The notes beneath the pieces are model-generated. The model did no database searches. It was not told the DNA's origin and saw only the letters and a program-made list of their open reading frames with translations. 64,000 nucleotides of DNA. Origin: Ixodes scapularis (Eukaryota; Arthropoda; Arachnida; Ixodida; Ixodidae). Position numbers and translations under genes: made by a program. This document shows, one piece after another, positions 54,181 through 64,000 of the stretch; the first letter of the stretch is position 1; each line of letters opens with the position of its first letter. The stretch lies in NCBI RefSeq assembly GCF_016920785.2, contig NW_024609880.1:56993817-57057816 (forward strand). Reading direction: 5' to 3'.

Positions 54181-55273
54181 TGTGTTTGTTTTTCACCATA
54201 TACAGTGCACCAGTTCAAATAAAAACGGAGTATAAGTTTCTAGGACTTATATTCGACTCCAAGCTCTCTTTCAGCCAACACATCAAAACGCTAAAACAAA
54301 AATGCCATAAATCCCATAATATTCTGAGAGTTCTCTTCGACATGACTTGGAGCTCCGATCGACTGTGCCTTCTAAGAATCTATAGGTCGATTGTGCGGTC
54401 ACGTTTAGATAATGGATGTTTGTTGTATGGATCAGCGAGTGCATCAACACTGAAAATGGTGGATCCAATTCATCACGCAGGGATCCGACTTGCCACCGGT
54501 GCGTTTCGTACATCCCTTGTGGTGAGCCTCTATGCTGAAGCTAATGAAATGTCTCTAGAGAAAAAGCGAGATGTCATAGGTTTAATGATTTCCTTTAGGA
54601 TACGGTCTGTAATACAACATCCGTGTCGGAAACTAGTCGAGGAAACACGTTTTGAACGAACATTCCGAAGTAAGCTCACTGTTAAGCCTCCCTTTTCATT
54701 GCCGAACAAGACCGCGGCTGTTTCGGCTAGCCTTCAGATGAACCCACCTGTTGCTCAGCTTTTGGGAACAGTGGCACCATGGGAGCATAGTCTGATCATC
54801 ATAAACCTGTCACTCACTGGGTATACTAAGAAAAATACTCCACCAGAACTCTTAAAACAGGAATTCTTTGAGCTACAAAATACATATAAAGACTACACCA
54901 GCTTTTATACTGATGGCACAAAAACCGACTCCTCTGTCGGCTGTTCCGTGATTGGACCATCACTTAAGTTTGCTCGGAAGATTAATTCCAGGGCAACTAT
55001 CTTAACTGCCGAGTTATATGGTTTACTATTGGCCACTGACTATATTATCAAAAATAGGCATCCATAATTTATAGTTTACACTGATTTGCTAAGTGCTCGG
55101 AGAGCACTCAGTTCCCTTGAGATAGCAAAAAACCCTTTAATAACTGAGCTACAACATAAAGTGGTTCCTGCGGCTAGGGACAACAAATTGCAGATAGTTT
55201 TTTGCTGGGTGCCTAGTCACGTTGGTATACCCGGCAATGAAGCTGCTGATCGTGCCGCTTCCACATGTGCTCC
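54180..55273 (+). pseudogene. LINE-C RT thumb and RNase H
   Basis: The 295-codon open frame 54180-55067 includes Y-K-F-L-G-L-I-F-D and the RNase H start F-Y-T-D-G-T-K near 54907. A stop at about 55065 interrupts it. The next part has Y-T-D-L-L-S-A-R-R-A-L, then W-V-P-S-H-V-G-I-P-G-N-E and A-A-D-R-A-A, the Asp/His end of RNase H. G4 begins at 55278. The coding resumes at 60771. Confidence 0.85.
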
Positions 55274-55277
55274 AAGG

Positions 55278-55470
55278 TGTGGAGGTCTCAAAGGGGTAGC
55301 GCCTTCCGGCAGGGAGGCCGACCGCTCAACCTACCACCCCGCAGCGTATCATGCTAAGCGCTGCGGCGGGTTCGACTGTCGGCTGCAACCGTTAGCCGGG
55401 ACTCTCAAAAGGGAGCACACGGACACGCCGAAGGCAAGGGATAATCGGGTGTTTATTTTACGTGTTAAAC
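55278..55470 (-). repeat. Truncated 3' LTR of G4
   Basis: 193 of about 621 bases remain, the part nearest the outer end. The missing part, with the integrase tail and the polypurine tract, was removed by one deletion. Confidence 0.88.
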
Positions 55471-55975
55471 ATGCGGTCATACTGGGCCTTTTGGCTAGCC
55501 TGCGCAGCTTCCAGATTTCGGCGGGCTTCGGAAAAGATATCCGTTAACCGAAACTGTAGCTGCCGGGCGTAGTCAGCATAGGCTGGTCGCGCGTCGTTCA
55601 CCCCGCCGTTGGCTGCCAGAACCCGGTCCATGGGATTCATGAGCTCATGCCCAAATGTGAGCAGGGCAGGGGTGAATCCCGTCGATCGGTTGACCGTGGA
55701 TCGGAGGGCAAACCCAATCTCAGGGAGATAAGTGTCCCAATCCTTGTGCCGCTCCGCATAAGCTGCAAGCATAGGTTTGAGATTGCGGTTCACGCGTTCG
55801 GTCACATTCGACTGGGGGTGGTACGTCGTGGTCCTATTGTGCTTAATGCCGAGGGCCGCACAGGTGTCCACGAATACCTTCGACGTAAAGACGCTGGCAT
55901 TGTCCGTTATCAAAGCCTGAGGGTACCCAAAGCGCGAGAACACCTCCATTAGCTTATCTAGGATCACTCGAGCCG
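55458..55975 (-). pseudogene. G4 integrase, N-terminally deleted
   Basis: The frame open from 56084 keeps R-V-I-L-D-K-L-M-E-V-F-S-R-F-G, the second catalytic Asp in I-T-D-N-A-S-V-F, and the Glu in N-V-T-E-R-V-N-R. The zinc-binding HHCC part and first Asp are gone, by a deletion joining pol to a point inside the core. The 3' end runs directly into the LTR remnant (F-N-T-stop), so the C-terminal part is lost as well. Confidence 0.85.
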
Positions 55976-58378
55976 TCAGCGACGCTGGGCGTTTCCAGCA
56001 ATACCAGCTGATCGCCCCGCGGCCGCGCCGCCCGACTCCGACGAGTCGCGCTCTCCCAGGAGCCCGTCGATTACTTCTCGACAAAATGGATCGTTCTGCT
56101 GAGCTTCTCGTAGCTCTTGTTTGCTAAAGGGGATCCCCACGCCTCCAAAAGAGTCGACATGGTTCACGGTTCCGTCAGAGAGCCCCGGGGGTGCCGGTGT
56201 CTCGTCGGACTGGGCTGTGCGTGGCTCGGACGCAATCACACATTTCGGCCGAGTTTCTGACGTGGAGGGGTCAGCAAACGCAATGGGGGCCCGAGACAAG
56301 GCGTCGGCCACAACGTTCGTGCTTCCCTTTCTGTAGCGCACCTCATAGTCGTAGCGCTGCAACGTCAAAGCCCATCTCGCCAGGCGACCGGCCGGCTCTC
56401 GGAGGCGTGTGAGCCATTTCAGAGCGGCGTGGTCGGTCTCAATGATAAAAGTCGTCCCGTCAACGAACATGTCGAACTTACGGAGCGCGAACACCATGGC
56501 AAGGCACTCCCGTTCGGTCACGCTGTATCGGGTTTCGGCGGGCGTCAATGATCGGCTGGAAAAGGCGACCGGTCGGAGCGCGCCTTGGTGCTCCTGGAGC
56601 AAAACCGCACCGAGTCCCCGGTCGCTCGCGTCGGTTTGTATCACGAACGGCCGGTTCAAGTCGGGCAGCTTGAGGTTGGCGGTGGACACGAGAGCATCAG
56701 CGAGGCTTCGGAAAGCGGCCTCCTGCTCGGGGCCCCAGTTCCACTTCGCCGACTTCCTCAACAAACGGGTTAAGGGGGCCTGGACAGCCGCGCAACCAGG
56801 GATAAACTGACGATAAAAGTTTATCATTCCGAGGTAGCGGCGCAGAGAGCTAACGTCCGTCGGCGCCGGATACTCCAGGATAGCCTGGAGTTTTTCAGGG
56901 CACGGAGAGACGCCGCTGCGGTCGATCGTGAAACCCAGCAAAGAGATACGGGTCTCGGCGACTTGGGCCTTTTTCGGATTCAGGGTCATTCCGGCGGCCC
57001 TTAGTCTCCCAAGAACATCCTCCAAATGACGCAGGTGATCTTCGAAGGTGTCCGAGTACACGACAATGTCATCGAGGTACGCCATGGCATAGGACCATCT
57101 GGCTTCCCCGAGAACACGGTCCATGAGTCGTTGGAACGTCATTGGCGCTCCTGTAAGCCCGAACGGCATGCGCGTGAACTCAAAACGTCCACGGTGACAG
57201 ACGAAGGCTGTCTTTTCTGCATCGTCGGGTTCGACTTGGACCTGTAGGTAGCCTCTGCTAGCGTCGAGCGTCGTAAAGAACTTTGCTCCGCCGAGGTTCG
57301 AGATGATGGAGTCGATGCTTTGGAACGGATAGGCGTCCTTGCGCGTGAGTTCATTCAGTTTGCGGTAGTCAACGCAGAGGCGGGAGCTTCCGTCTTTCTT
57401 TGGGACAAGCACGACCGGAAAACCCCATGGGCTCTCTGAACGCCGGATAACGCCGGTGTCTGTCAATTCATCCAGGGCGGCGTCGATGGCCTTTCTTTTA
57501 GCCAAACTAACCGGACGAGGATTGCACCGCCAGGGGCGAGCGTCCCCTGTGTCGATCCGATGCCGCACTGAGTCGGCGCAGCCGGGTCTGTCCGTGAACA
57601 TCGAGTCATAAGAGTATAACAACGATGAAAGGCGCGCCCTGTCGCGACCCGCAACACCGCAGGAGGGTGTCAGCAGTGGGTGCGAAGCATTCTCGGCCGC
57701 GCCGGCGGCACGCGCCGGGCGTGCGGACGCGAAGCCCAAAACCGGTTTCGGAGAAACAGTCTCTCCCGCGCAACCAGGGTTGCTTGCGGCGCTCGTTGGC
57801 ATGGGGGCCGTTGAGGTGGCCGGGGGCTCGCAGAAGGGTTTCACTGGACCAAAAGGGCCCTCACGGTAACCTCCGTTAGCGACGTCAATCACCATCCCCG
57901 TTCGAGCAAGGAAGTCTCGCCCCAGAATCACCGGTACAGACAGGCCGGGGAGGTGGACGAAACGGTGGCGTCTCACTCGTTGGTCCCATCGCACGATCAG
58001 CCTTACGGCGCCGCTCGATTGGGCGGTGCCGCCTGCGGCCAGTCGAAAGGACGTGTTGCATTCCCTTAGCCGCACGGAGTGCGCCTGCAGGTGTGCCAGT
58101 ACGTCTTCGCCGAACAACGATGCGCTCGCCCCCGAGTCGAGGAGAGCCGCAAACGTCCGGCCGGCGATGGTGAGAGCCAAGAACGGGGCAGGCGCATCGT
58201 GCGAAGAGTCCACCCGATACATGGACGGAGCGAGGGCAATCAAGGGGGCCCCCGCGTTCCGTCGCGCCGCCGGCCTCGTCAGCGGCGGCCGGATCCGTTT
58301 CCCGAAGCTTGTTGAGGCGCGGGCCGCTGGTCGGTACATTCTCGGGCAAAATGGCCGGGACGACCGCAGCGGTAACAC
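55976..58378 (-). CDS. G4 pol: protease, reverse transcriptase, RNase H
   Basis: 800 open codons. Protease has D-S-G-A at residues 81-84 and G-R-D-F downstream. RT blocks: S-P-W-G-F-P-V-V-L-V-P-K-K-D-G, C-V-D-Y-R-K-L-N, T-L-D-A-S-R-G-Y, M-P-F-G-L, and catalytic Y-L-D-D at residues 434-437. RNase H: Q-T-D-A-S-D-R-G-L-G-A, E-C-L-A-M-V, E-T-D-H-A-A-L and V-A-D-A-L-S-R. The frame runs into a linker and stops at 55976. The integrase N-terminal part expected here is missing. Confidence 0.92.
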   Translation of the reverse strand: MLPLRSSRPFCPRMYRPAARASTSFGKRIRPPLTRPAARRNAGAPLIALAPSMYRVDSSHDAPAPFLALTIAGRTFAALLDSGASASLFGEDVLAHLQAHSVRLRECNTSFRLAAGGTAQSSGAVRLIVRWDQRVRRHRFVHLPGLSVPVILGRDFLARTGMVIDVANGGYREGPFGPVKPFCEPPATSTAPMPTSAASNPGCAGETVSPKPVLGFASARPARAAGAAENASHPLLTPSCGVAGRDRARLSSLLYSYDSMFTDRPGCADSVRHRIDTGDARPWRCNPRPVSLAKRKAIDAALDELTDTGVIRRSESPWGFPVVLVPKKDGSSRLCVDYRKLNELTRKDAYPFQSIDSIISNLGGAKFFTTLDASRGYLQVQVEPDDAEKTAFVCHRGRFEFTRMPFGLTGAPMTFQRLMDRVLGEARWSYAMAYLDDIVVYSDTFEDHLRHLEDVLGRLRAAGMTLNPKKAQVAETRISLLGFTIDRSGVSPCPEKLQAILEYPAPTDVSSLRRYLGMINFYRQFIPGCAAVQAPLTRLLRKSAKWNWGPEQEAAFRSLADALVSTANLKLPDLNRPFVIQTDASDRGLGAVLLQEHQGALRPVAFSSRSLTPAETRYSVTERECLAMVFALRKFDMFVDGTTFIIETDHAALKWLTRLREPAGRLARWALTLQRYDYEVRYRKGSTNVVADALSRAPIAFADPSTSETRPKCVIASEPRTAQSDETPAPPGLSDGTVNHVDSFGGVGIPFSKQELREAQQNDPFCREVIDGLLGERDSSESGGAAAGRSAGIAGNAQRR

Positions 58379-59406
58379 TGGACGTTCGAACCGCGGGACG
58401 GGTTCCGTCGCAAGTTCCTTGGCGGGTTGGGGCGCTCATTCTGGGCATCAAGGTGCCCGGTCTGCGCCCATCTGCGCGGCCTCGGGTCCGCGGGGCGGTC
58501 CCGATAACGCTGGTTCGCCTGCGCCTCTGTGGAGCATCTTCGCAAGCCAAAGGTGTAGGGGTCGAGAGCACGATTGGAGATGTCCCTAGTGTCCGTTCCC
58601 CGCGGGTCGGCATAGGCCGCGCACACCTCGGGCCGGCGAGAGCGAGATCCGCTGTTTCCATTCCACGCGCAGCGCGGCTCTAGGGACTCCGACGGCGGGG
58701 GCGGAGGCCGATAGGCGCGAGCTGCGAGGATATCGCCCTGGACGCGGCGGGCTTCGGCGGCAAGCTCGTCCAGAGAGCTGAACCTGCTGCCTCGTAAGTA
58801 GGCGGCGAACGTCGGGTGCGCCTGCCTGATTACCCGCTCCACTCTCTCGGCGTTCGGGGCGGCAGGGTCAGCTATTAGAAATAGCTCCTGCATTGCCCTG
58901 ACATACTCGAGAAGCGATTCGTCCGGGTGCTGGGTCCGTCGCTCCAACTCTCGTCGCATCCTCCGCTCATAATCCGCGGGGAGGAATTCCTGGCGAAAAG
59001 ACACCCGGAACTCGTAGAGAGTGAGCGCATGCTGGCCGGCAAGGCGAAACCAGCGGGCTGCCTGATCGGTGAGGGCGACCGGCAGAATGCGGCCCAGAAT
59101 TTCCTGGTCAGACATCCCCATGGCCTGCTGGTAGTGAAGCAGATCCTCCAGGAAGTCCGTTGCGCTGACCGCGTCGTCGTACCCCTTATACTTGGGTATG
59201 GGGATTCGGACCGGTGTTCGCGTGGCTCGCGGTCCTGACAAAACGGACCGCATGGCTCCGGACAGGCTCTCAATGATTCGTGATGCATCTTGCAAAAGCG
59301 CGTCATGAGAGCTCTGCTGTCCATTTCCCGAGCAGACTGGTGTGGGCACGTGCAGCGCTGGGGACTCGTCTCGCAAAAGGGAGACTCCCGAAACGCCGTT
59401 CGGCAA
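58279..59406 (-). CDS. G4 gag capsid and nucleocapsid frame
   Basis: 375 codons. The capsid-like region includes P-I-P-K-Y-K-G-Y, F-L-E-D-L-L-H-Y-Q-Q-A and W-F-R-L-A-G-Q-H. The zinc knuckle C-Y-R-C-G-R-P-G-H-F-A-R-E-C (CX2CX4HX4C) is near the end. Its last 100 bases overlap the pol frame, which lies in the -1 frame: the usual arrangement for frameshift expression. Confidence 0.82.
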   Translation of the reverse strand: MPNGVSGVSLLRDESPALHVPTPVCSGNGQQSSHDALLQDASRIIESLSGAMRSVLSGPRATRTPVRIPIPKYKGYDDAVSATDFLEDLLHYQQAMGMSDQEILGRILPVALTDQAARWFRLAGQHALTLYEFRVSFRQEFLPADYERRMRRELERRTQHPDESLLEYVRAMQELFLIADPAAPNAERVERVIRQAHPTFAAYLRGSRFSSLDELAAEARRVQGDILAARAYRPPPPPSESLEPRCAWNGNSGSRSRRPEVCAAYADPRGTDTRDISNRALDPYTFGLRRCSTEAQANQRYRDRPADPRPRRWAQTGHLDAQNERPNPPRNLRRNPSRGSNVQCYRCGRPGHFARECTDQRPAPQQASGNGSGRR

Positions 59407-60065
59407 GCGATCGTGGAGGTCTCAAAGGGGTAGCGCCTTCCGGCAGGGAGGCCGACCGCGGTGGCCCCAACAGAAGCTGCGTCGACATCGCGCGCGGGAA
59501 GGCTCCCCCTCGAGGGGGGGAGGAGGCCATCGCGAGGAGTGCCGAGCCTTTCTGTCGCCGTGTCAGGCCGGGGGAGTAAATGAGCGGCGTGACCGTAGGG
59601 CGGTCCGCTCAACTCGCCTGTGGTGTCTCTCTGAGGCGGGTGATGCACGTCGATAAACGGCCAGGCGGGTGGGCTCTCTCGCAAAGGGGAGGCCAACGTA
59701 GCGCGATCGTGCAGGAGACCGGCTCGTGCGGACACCGAGTCTCGATGGGGCTCTGGGGCAGCGCTGCGACCACCGAGTGATCCGCTCACGTCACCGGCGG
59801 CGTATCCCTCAGGTGGGGGAACTGTGCCGGGCATCGGCTCCGCCTGAATGGGTTCTCTAGAGGGAGATGTTGTCAGGGGGCCTTCGGCTGATGCGGGAAC
59901 TTCTGAATAGAGTCCGCCAGCCGAGGTCGGCGAAAGCCGCTGGCCTCCGAGGGGAACAGTGGCCTGGGTGATGCGTGGTGAGCGCGGGGCAGGAAGAGGC
60001 TGCCCTCGCGTAGCCACATCAGCCAACGTGTTTAGAGGACCGAAGTCGGGTCGTCCCTTTGACAT
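58875..60065 (-). pseudogene. G4 gag N-terminal region, frameshifted
   Basis: It begins M-S-K-G-R-P-D-F-G at 60065, 65 bases after the primer site. Pro/Gly/Arg-rich and probably disordered. Within it, 59413-59459 is a 46-base copy of the LTR end, after which the gag frame shifts to that of 58279-59406. Confidence 0.7.
59413..59459 (-). repeat. Internal 46-bp copy of the G4 LTR end
   Basis: GTGGAGGTCTCAAAGGGG through GGCCGACCGC is identical to the start of both LTR copies (plus-strand reading). It sits between two gag frames. Confidence 0.9.
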
Positions 60066-60129
60066 GGCGTGACAAGAACGAAGGGGCCGATACGTCTATG
60101 CTAAACCACGACAGCAATTGGTGTCGTGG

Positions 60130-60146
60130 CCCCACGTTGGGCGCCA
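60130..60146 (-). promoter_or_regulatory. Primer-binding site for tRNA-Lys
   Basis: On the minus strand TGGCGCCCAACGTGGGG starts three bases after the LTR end. It is complementary to the 3' end of a typical animal tRNA-Lys (CCCCACGTTGGGCGCCA). That marks the start of minus-strand DNA synthesis. Confidence 0.85.
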
Positions 60147-60149
60147 AAA

Positions 60150-60770
60150 TGTGGAGGTCTCAAAGGGGTAGCGCCTTCCGGCAGGGAGGCCGACCGCTCA
60201 ACCTACCACCCCGCAGCGTATCATGCTAAGCGCTGCGGCGGGTTCGACTGTCGGCTGCAACCGTTAGCCGGGACTCTCAAAAGGGAGCACACGGACACGC
60301 CGAAGGCAAGGGATAATCGGGTGTTTATTTTACGTGTTAAACATATAAAGATAAGAAAACACGCTAAGGGCGACAAGGAAGGAACAGACCTTACCTTGTC
60401 GTGCCTTCCCGAGAGCGGGCTCGGAGGTGGGCCATCAGGGAGGGTCGGGCCACACGTCCGAACAGTTCGATGTCCCCGCGAGCAGTCCCCTCGAGCCGGG
60501 GTACCAGGCCCCCCTTCTCTCTTTCTCCCTCTCCGCTGGCGGCCTCAGCCTCGGACCCAAGAAGGTCCAACCGCCAGGGGGACGTTTCGCGTGTCCCCGC
60601 AAGGTGGGGGGGCACGGGGGATGGAGGCATGCGAAGCGAGGGTAAGCAGCCAAGATGGCTGCTCCTCCGAGGCACGAGACGGGGCGCTCCGGCTGACGGT
60701 TGGACAGCTCGGAGCGCTGTTCCCGCGGCCATAGGGCCTAATCAGGGAAGTGGAGCGGGCGGCTCCCACA
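60150..60770 (-). repeat. 5' LTR of G4
   Basis: 621 bases. The 193 bases at its gag-proximal end (60150-60342) match the left LTR remnant almost perfectly. GC-rich upstream half. It contains AATAAACACCC on the minus strand, a possible polyadenylation word. Confidence 0.85.
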
Positions 60771-61100
60771 AAGGATGGTTGATATTCACGACATACCCTA
60801 CCAAGACTACAAAGTGACCATAAAGAAAAGTATCAAGTGTAAATGGCAAGAGGAATGGTCCCGCGAAAACCAACAACAAAATCCATGTTGTGAAGCCGAT
60901 GCTACAGGAGTGGGCGAGTGCCCGGCATAGAGACCGTTTTTTCGAGGTTATCCGTTGTCGGTTAAGAATTGGCCACACACATCTAACACATGGGTATCTG
61001 CTTCGCCGAGAGGATCCACCTGCATGCGAACACTGTTCAGGACCATTAACTGTACTGCATATCCTTCTTGAGTGCCCCGCAAATCACAGATATCGCCAAT
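60771..61100 (+). pseudogene. LINE-C C-terminal region, part 1
   Basis: It resumes after G4 with I-D-I-H-D-I-P-Y-Q-D-Y, then in another frame W-A-S-A-R-H-R-D-R-F and the CCHC-like C-E-H-C-S-G-P ... H-I-L-L-E-C-P. The frame change is at about 60890. The hAT MITE follows. Confidence 0.82.
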
Positions 61101-62084
61101 CAGGGATGGACAGTATTTCAAATACAAGTATTTTAAATACGTATTTCAAATACTTCGTGTATTTTGCATTTGTATTTAATTACAAATTGGGTAATGCATT
61201 TGGCGTGTGTATTTATATACTAAAACGTGGGTATTTCAATTACAATTGTAATTAAATGCAATTTTGCGGGCGAAAATACATCTTGTTTTTATGCATGTGG
61301 TTGTAAGATAGTCTCCATCCTTTATTCGGCCATGGGGCTTTTTTTCTTTTTCTCCTCCGGCTTTATTTTAAAGGCGCTGTCCAGAGCAGGAAGAAAACTA
61401 CGTTCTGCACAGAGTGCAGTTTCTCTCAATCAAGCACAAGCGTTTAGTGACTTTGTGATTACGGTGCTAGTCCAGGGCAAGAATAGTGACGAAATCGACG
61501 TTCACAGGCAGAGTGGGTAAATAAGTGCCCGTGACAAGTTGTGATGCTTTCCAGCCTGATTTCCATCCATATTTTTGCCTGGAACATTCTAAATGCGCGG
61601 GTCGTCCAGATTTTCTTAACTGGTGCGAGTTGGAACAATAAAAAAAATCTCTAGCTAGTGCTGCGCGTCTTGGTCGCATCGGTTTTTTGTTGGTCTGACT
61701 CTATACCAAAATGTGATCGACAAAAAAAGCTGCTTGAAGCTCTGTACTTTTTTCACCTATTACGTCCTAGCTGATTACATTTTTTTGTGATTATATTTCT
61801 ATTATGTTACTAGAGCCCCGCAGACTAACTCCCGAGTGTGCGATGCAAAATTAAAATGAGATACTTAGAAACCCGTTGCAGGTGCCCTGAAGTCGCTGAG
61901 GCAAATTTTGAGGAATGTATTTAGAAAAGTATTTGGAGGAGACCAAATACATTTGGTTGTATTTGTATCTTGTACTTAAATGCTTTTTTCGAAATGTAAT
62001 TAGGTTTGTAATTAAATAGATTTTTGACGAAGTATTTCGTATTTGTATTTCGATACATATTTGCATGTAATTTGCCCATCCCTG
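61101..62084. mobile_element. hAT-type MITE of 984 bp with exact 8-bp duplication
   Basis: The ends CAGGGATGGACA and TGCCCATCCCTG are inverted; TCGCCAAT is duplicated at 61093-61100 and 62085-62092. Subterminal sequence is rich in ATTTGTATTT words on both sides. No transposase; the middle is noncoding. Confidence 0.92.
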
Positions 62085-62430
62085 TCGCCAATTCTACTTC
62101 GCCTAGTTTTACTCAGCACAGATGCCTTTACATCCTGCTCTTCTGCTTGAAGATGAACCTTTTACAAATCATACAAATGTTTTTGAATTCCTAGAAAGCA
62201 CTGGACTTTTGCGTCGACTTTAAACTTGCTTTGCAATTTTGAAATTTTTCATCCACATAATTTATATACAGAATCATGTCCATCCTTTTGTTCTATTACT
62301 GGCCACTAGAGCCCTCTTTCCTCTCTAGAAACCATTTATGAAATAGACACAGACTTTGGCGCCGCATAGCCTTAGACGCTTTTGCGCTAATAAAACTCAA
62401 TCAATCAATAAATTAATCTAATATTAAAAA
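62085..62430 (+). mobile_element. LINE-C 3' end
   Basis: It reads to a stop near 62219, followed by a short 3' region. AATAAAACTCAATCAATCAAT forms the tail. This is the natural end of LINE-C, after the hAT MITE. Confidence 0.75.
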
Positions 62431-64000
62431 AAATTATTTCTCGAGTTATAACGCCCCAATCGTCCACGATATTGTACGCGAGCGTTCGGTTGGACATAGT
62501 AAATAAAAAAGTAAGCTATGAATGAACTCTACAAATATTGTATATTTGAAAATAAAAAATAAAGTTTAGAATGGTATTATTTTATGGTGCTATAAAAACG
62601 GAATCACGTCAACGAATCAAAATAACGAGACATTGATTTATGAAGCATCCTTCGATATTACCTTTTGCAAAACTTCCATATTGACATATAACACGTTAAG
62701 AACGTTATTAGACCTCAACATTTTCCCAATAAGTTACGGCAAATTGGAGTTTCTAATATAAAATACAAATGGCGACACGTGTTCAAGAATAGCTTGATGT
62801 GCATTTTCCGCCGTGCGCCGCTTGGAACGCCACGTGAAAAGCAGAGAAAGCGCCAGATTTGGGGGAGGGGGGGGGGGGGGCAGGGTGTCAGATGCTTGGA
62901 TGCCCGCGATCAGGGAGCCAGAGATGTCGGAACCACAAGGGCGAGGCTGCGGGTGCACCACAGCTGCTTTTGCGCGCGTTCTACTCTGCGTCGTTATTAT
63001 GGTGAAAGAAATACATTTAGGTGACGACTCTGTCTGACGCGGCGACCCCATTATGTTCGGCGCACCGAGCGCGCTTCACTCGCACGGAGATAGATGGCGC
63101 CCAAGTATAGAGGGGCTTGTGAAGGCTTCTATAGAGGGCTTGTGAAAGAAATTATGCATTCATTACTCGGTCCCTGTGTACTGTGTGGTGAAATGATGGA
63201 TTTATGTTTGCGCATTGGCACTGATATCCTTTTCCCCCATGCGGTTGCTGTTTTTTTTTTTTAATGGGAACATTCCGATGATGACTCAACGTGACAAGAA
63301 TACTCGTATAAATATAAAACTTCCCGACGCAATCTACTGGGCTTTCAATAAGTTAGGGTAATTTAAAATAATTCCGTTAAACAGCTGGGTCATGCTCTGA
63401 TGTTTTGTCCGACAGCATGTTTGGTAACAGTTCCGTAAATTATTTACACATTGCGTGGAGGATTTTTTCCACCCTGCTTCTGGCTACTTATTGAAAACAT
63501 TCATTCTACTAATGTTACATAGTGGGGCCTAAATAGTTCTTTACATGGGGAGAAAGGTATTAGAATTACCAATGCTTTATAATACGATGTCAACTGGTAC
63601 TGTGGTACATACAAAACATGTGAGCAGAAAACATTTTTATTTATAATGACATAGTGACTGAAATGATGAACGCAGTGTGATGACACAGTATAATGATACA
63701 CTGACTGAAATGATGACACCGCGACTGAAAGTCAAACAGTAGTAGCGGTTATAGGACATAAATCACTTTTCATCTATACACCCACAATATGGTGTCACCC
63801 CGTCTTGCGGGTAAAAAAAAAACCTGACAAATATTTTTGCTTTAAGGCTACGGTCCCACGGCAGCCATCTTGAACAAGGCGTTAGTTCAACCAATAGATG
63901 GCGACACGCACCCGTGGGGTGGCCGAAACATTGGTTCACAGTGGGATGGCTCGAGCACCATCACGTTCCCCTCGTGGCCTTGCTCGCGCCGCTGGCAGCT
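62431..64000. other. No gene recognised
   Basis: AT-rich in the first 300 bases. A poly-G run lies at about 62863-62881. Short open frames around 62734-63051 straddle the G-run and look accidental. Short GACTGAAATGATGA words repeat near 63655-63725. Confidence 0.45.

Larger units (their letters stand above)
55278..60770 (-). mobile_element. LTR retrotransposon G4 (Ty3/gypsy) inserted in LINE-C
   Basis: Minus-strand element. The full 5' LTR is 60150-60770 (TGTGGGAGCC ... GAGACCTCCACA). A truncated 3' LTR remains at 55278-55470. AAGG flanks both outer ends (55274-55277 and 60771-60774). A tRNA-Lys primer site follows the 5' LTR. Gag, protease, RT and RNase H are well preserved; integrase has lost its N-terminal part. 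It is one of the younger insertions here, judging from the long intact frames. Confidence 0.92.
49592..62430 (+). mobile_element. LINE-C, I-type non-LTR retrotransposon, split by three insertions
   Basis: It has a GC-rich 5' leader (49592-50150), ORF1 with zinc knuckles, an endonuclease, RT, RNase H and a C-terminal CCHC-like region. It ends near 62390-62405 with AATAAAACTCAATCAATCAAT. Insertions at 53509-53720 (MITE), 55278-60770 (G4) and 61101-62084 (hAT MITE) split it; in each case the coding sequence resumes on the other side. An RNase H after the RT points to the I clade (inference). Confidence 0.88.

Noticed and set aside
60391..60817. Several overlapping frames of 70-138 codons in the GC-rich region
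   Set aside because: They fall inside the G4 5' LTR, on both strands, with no conserved motif.

Overview
This is a eukaryotic, very transposon-rich genomic window. Supporting signs are spliced minus-strand genes with consensus GT/AG sites, a nuclear-type tRNA-Ser, non-LTR and Ty3/gypsy retrotransposons, hAT and PIF/Harbinger elements, MITEs and a solo LTR. The repeat landscape looks like an arthropod, most likely a chelicerate such as a tick. That assignment is inference; nothing in the window proves the species.

Layout. 1-6.34 kb: a decayed Ty3/gypsy element (G1), cut at the window edge, with a hAT element (3591-5753) inserted in the tail of its integrase; its 3' LTR carries a tRNA-like module. 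6.35-7.7 kb: a fold-back element with a 26-bp minisatellite at its centre and a palindromic MITE in one arm. 7.88-19.77 kb: one minus-strand open frame of 3961 codons, the most unusual object here. It is a giant repetitive exon ending in a clean splice donor, with a possible GNAT acetyltransferase start at its C-terminal end. 19.95-20.33 kb: a terminal-inverted-repeat element just upstream of that gene. 20.9-23.8 kb: a PIF/Harbinger element with a TTA target duplication, itself invaded by SINE-like repeats and a solo LTR. 24.02 kb: tRNA-Ser(AGA). 26.98-30.63 kb: a spliced MADF-BESS gene on the minus strand with an unrelated exon inside its intron.

31.7-32.2 kb: a MITE. 32.2-36.9 kb: LINE-A, with an esterase-like ORF1 and an intact RT reading frame. 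37.0-38.3 kb: nested MITEs, the first exon of a THAP-domain gene and a mariner-type MITE. 39.87-43.01 kb: G2, an internally deleted LTR retrotransposon with both LTRs and a TCATT duplication. 43.0-49.6 kb: LINE-B on the minus strand, split by G3 (43928-49233, duplication GTGTG). 49.6-62.4 kb: LINE-C, an I-type LINE on the plus strand split by a MITE (53.5 kb), by G4 (55278-60770, minus strand, tRNA-Lys primer site) and by a hAT MITE (61101-62084, 8-bp duplication). 62.4-64 kb: nothing recognised.

Host genes with good support are the tRNA, the giant repetitive gene, the MADF-BESS gene and the THAP first exon. Everything else recognised is mobile DNA. Because many insertions sit inside readable coding frames, their empty sites can be read directly, which gives target duplications and the relative order of insertion.
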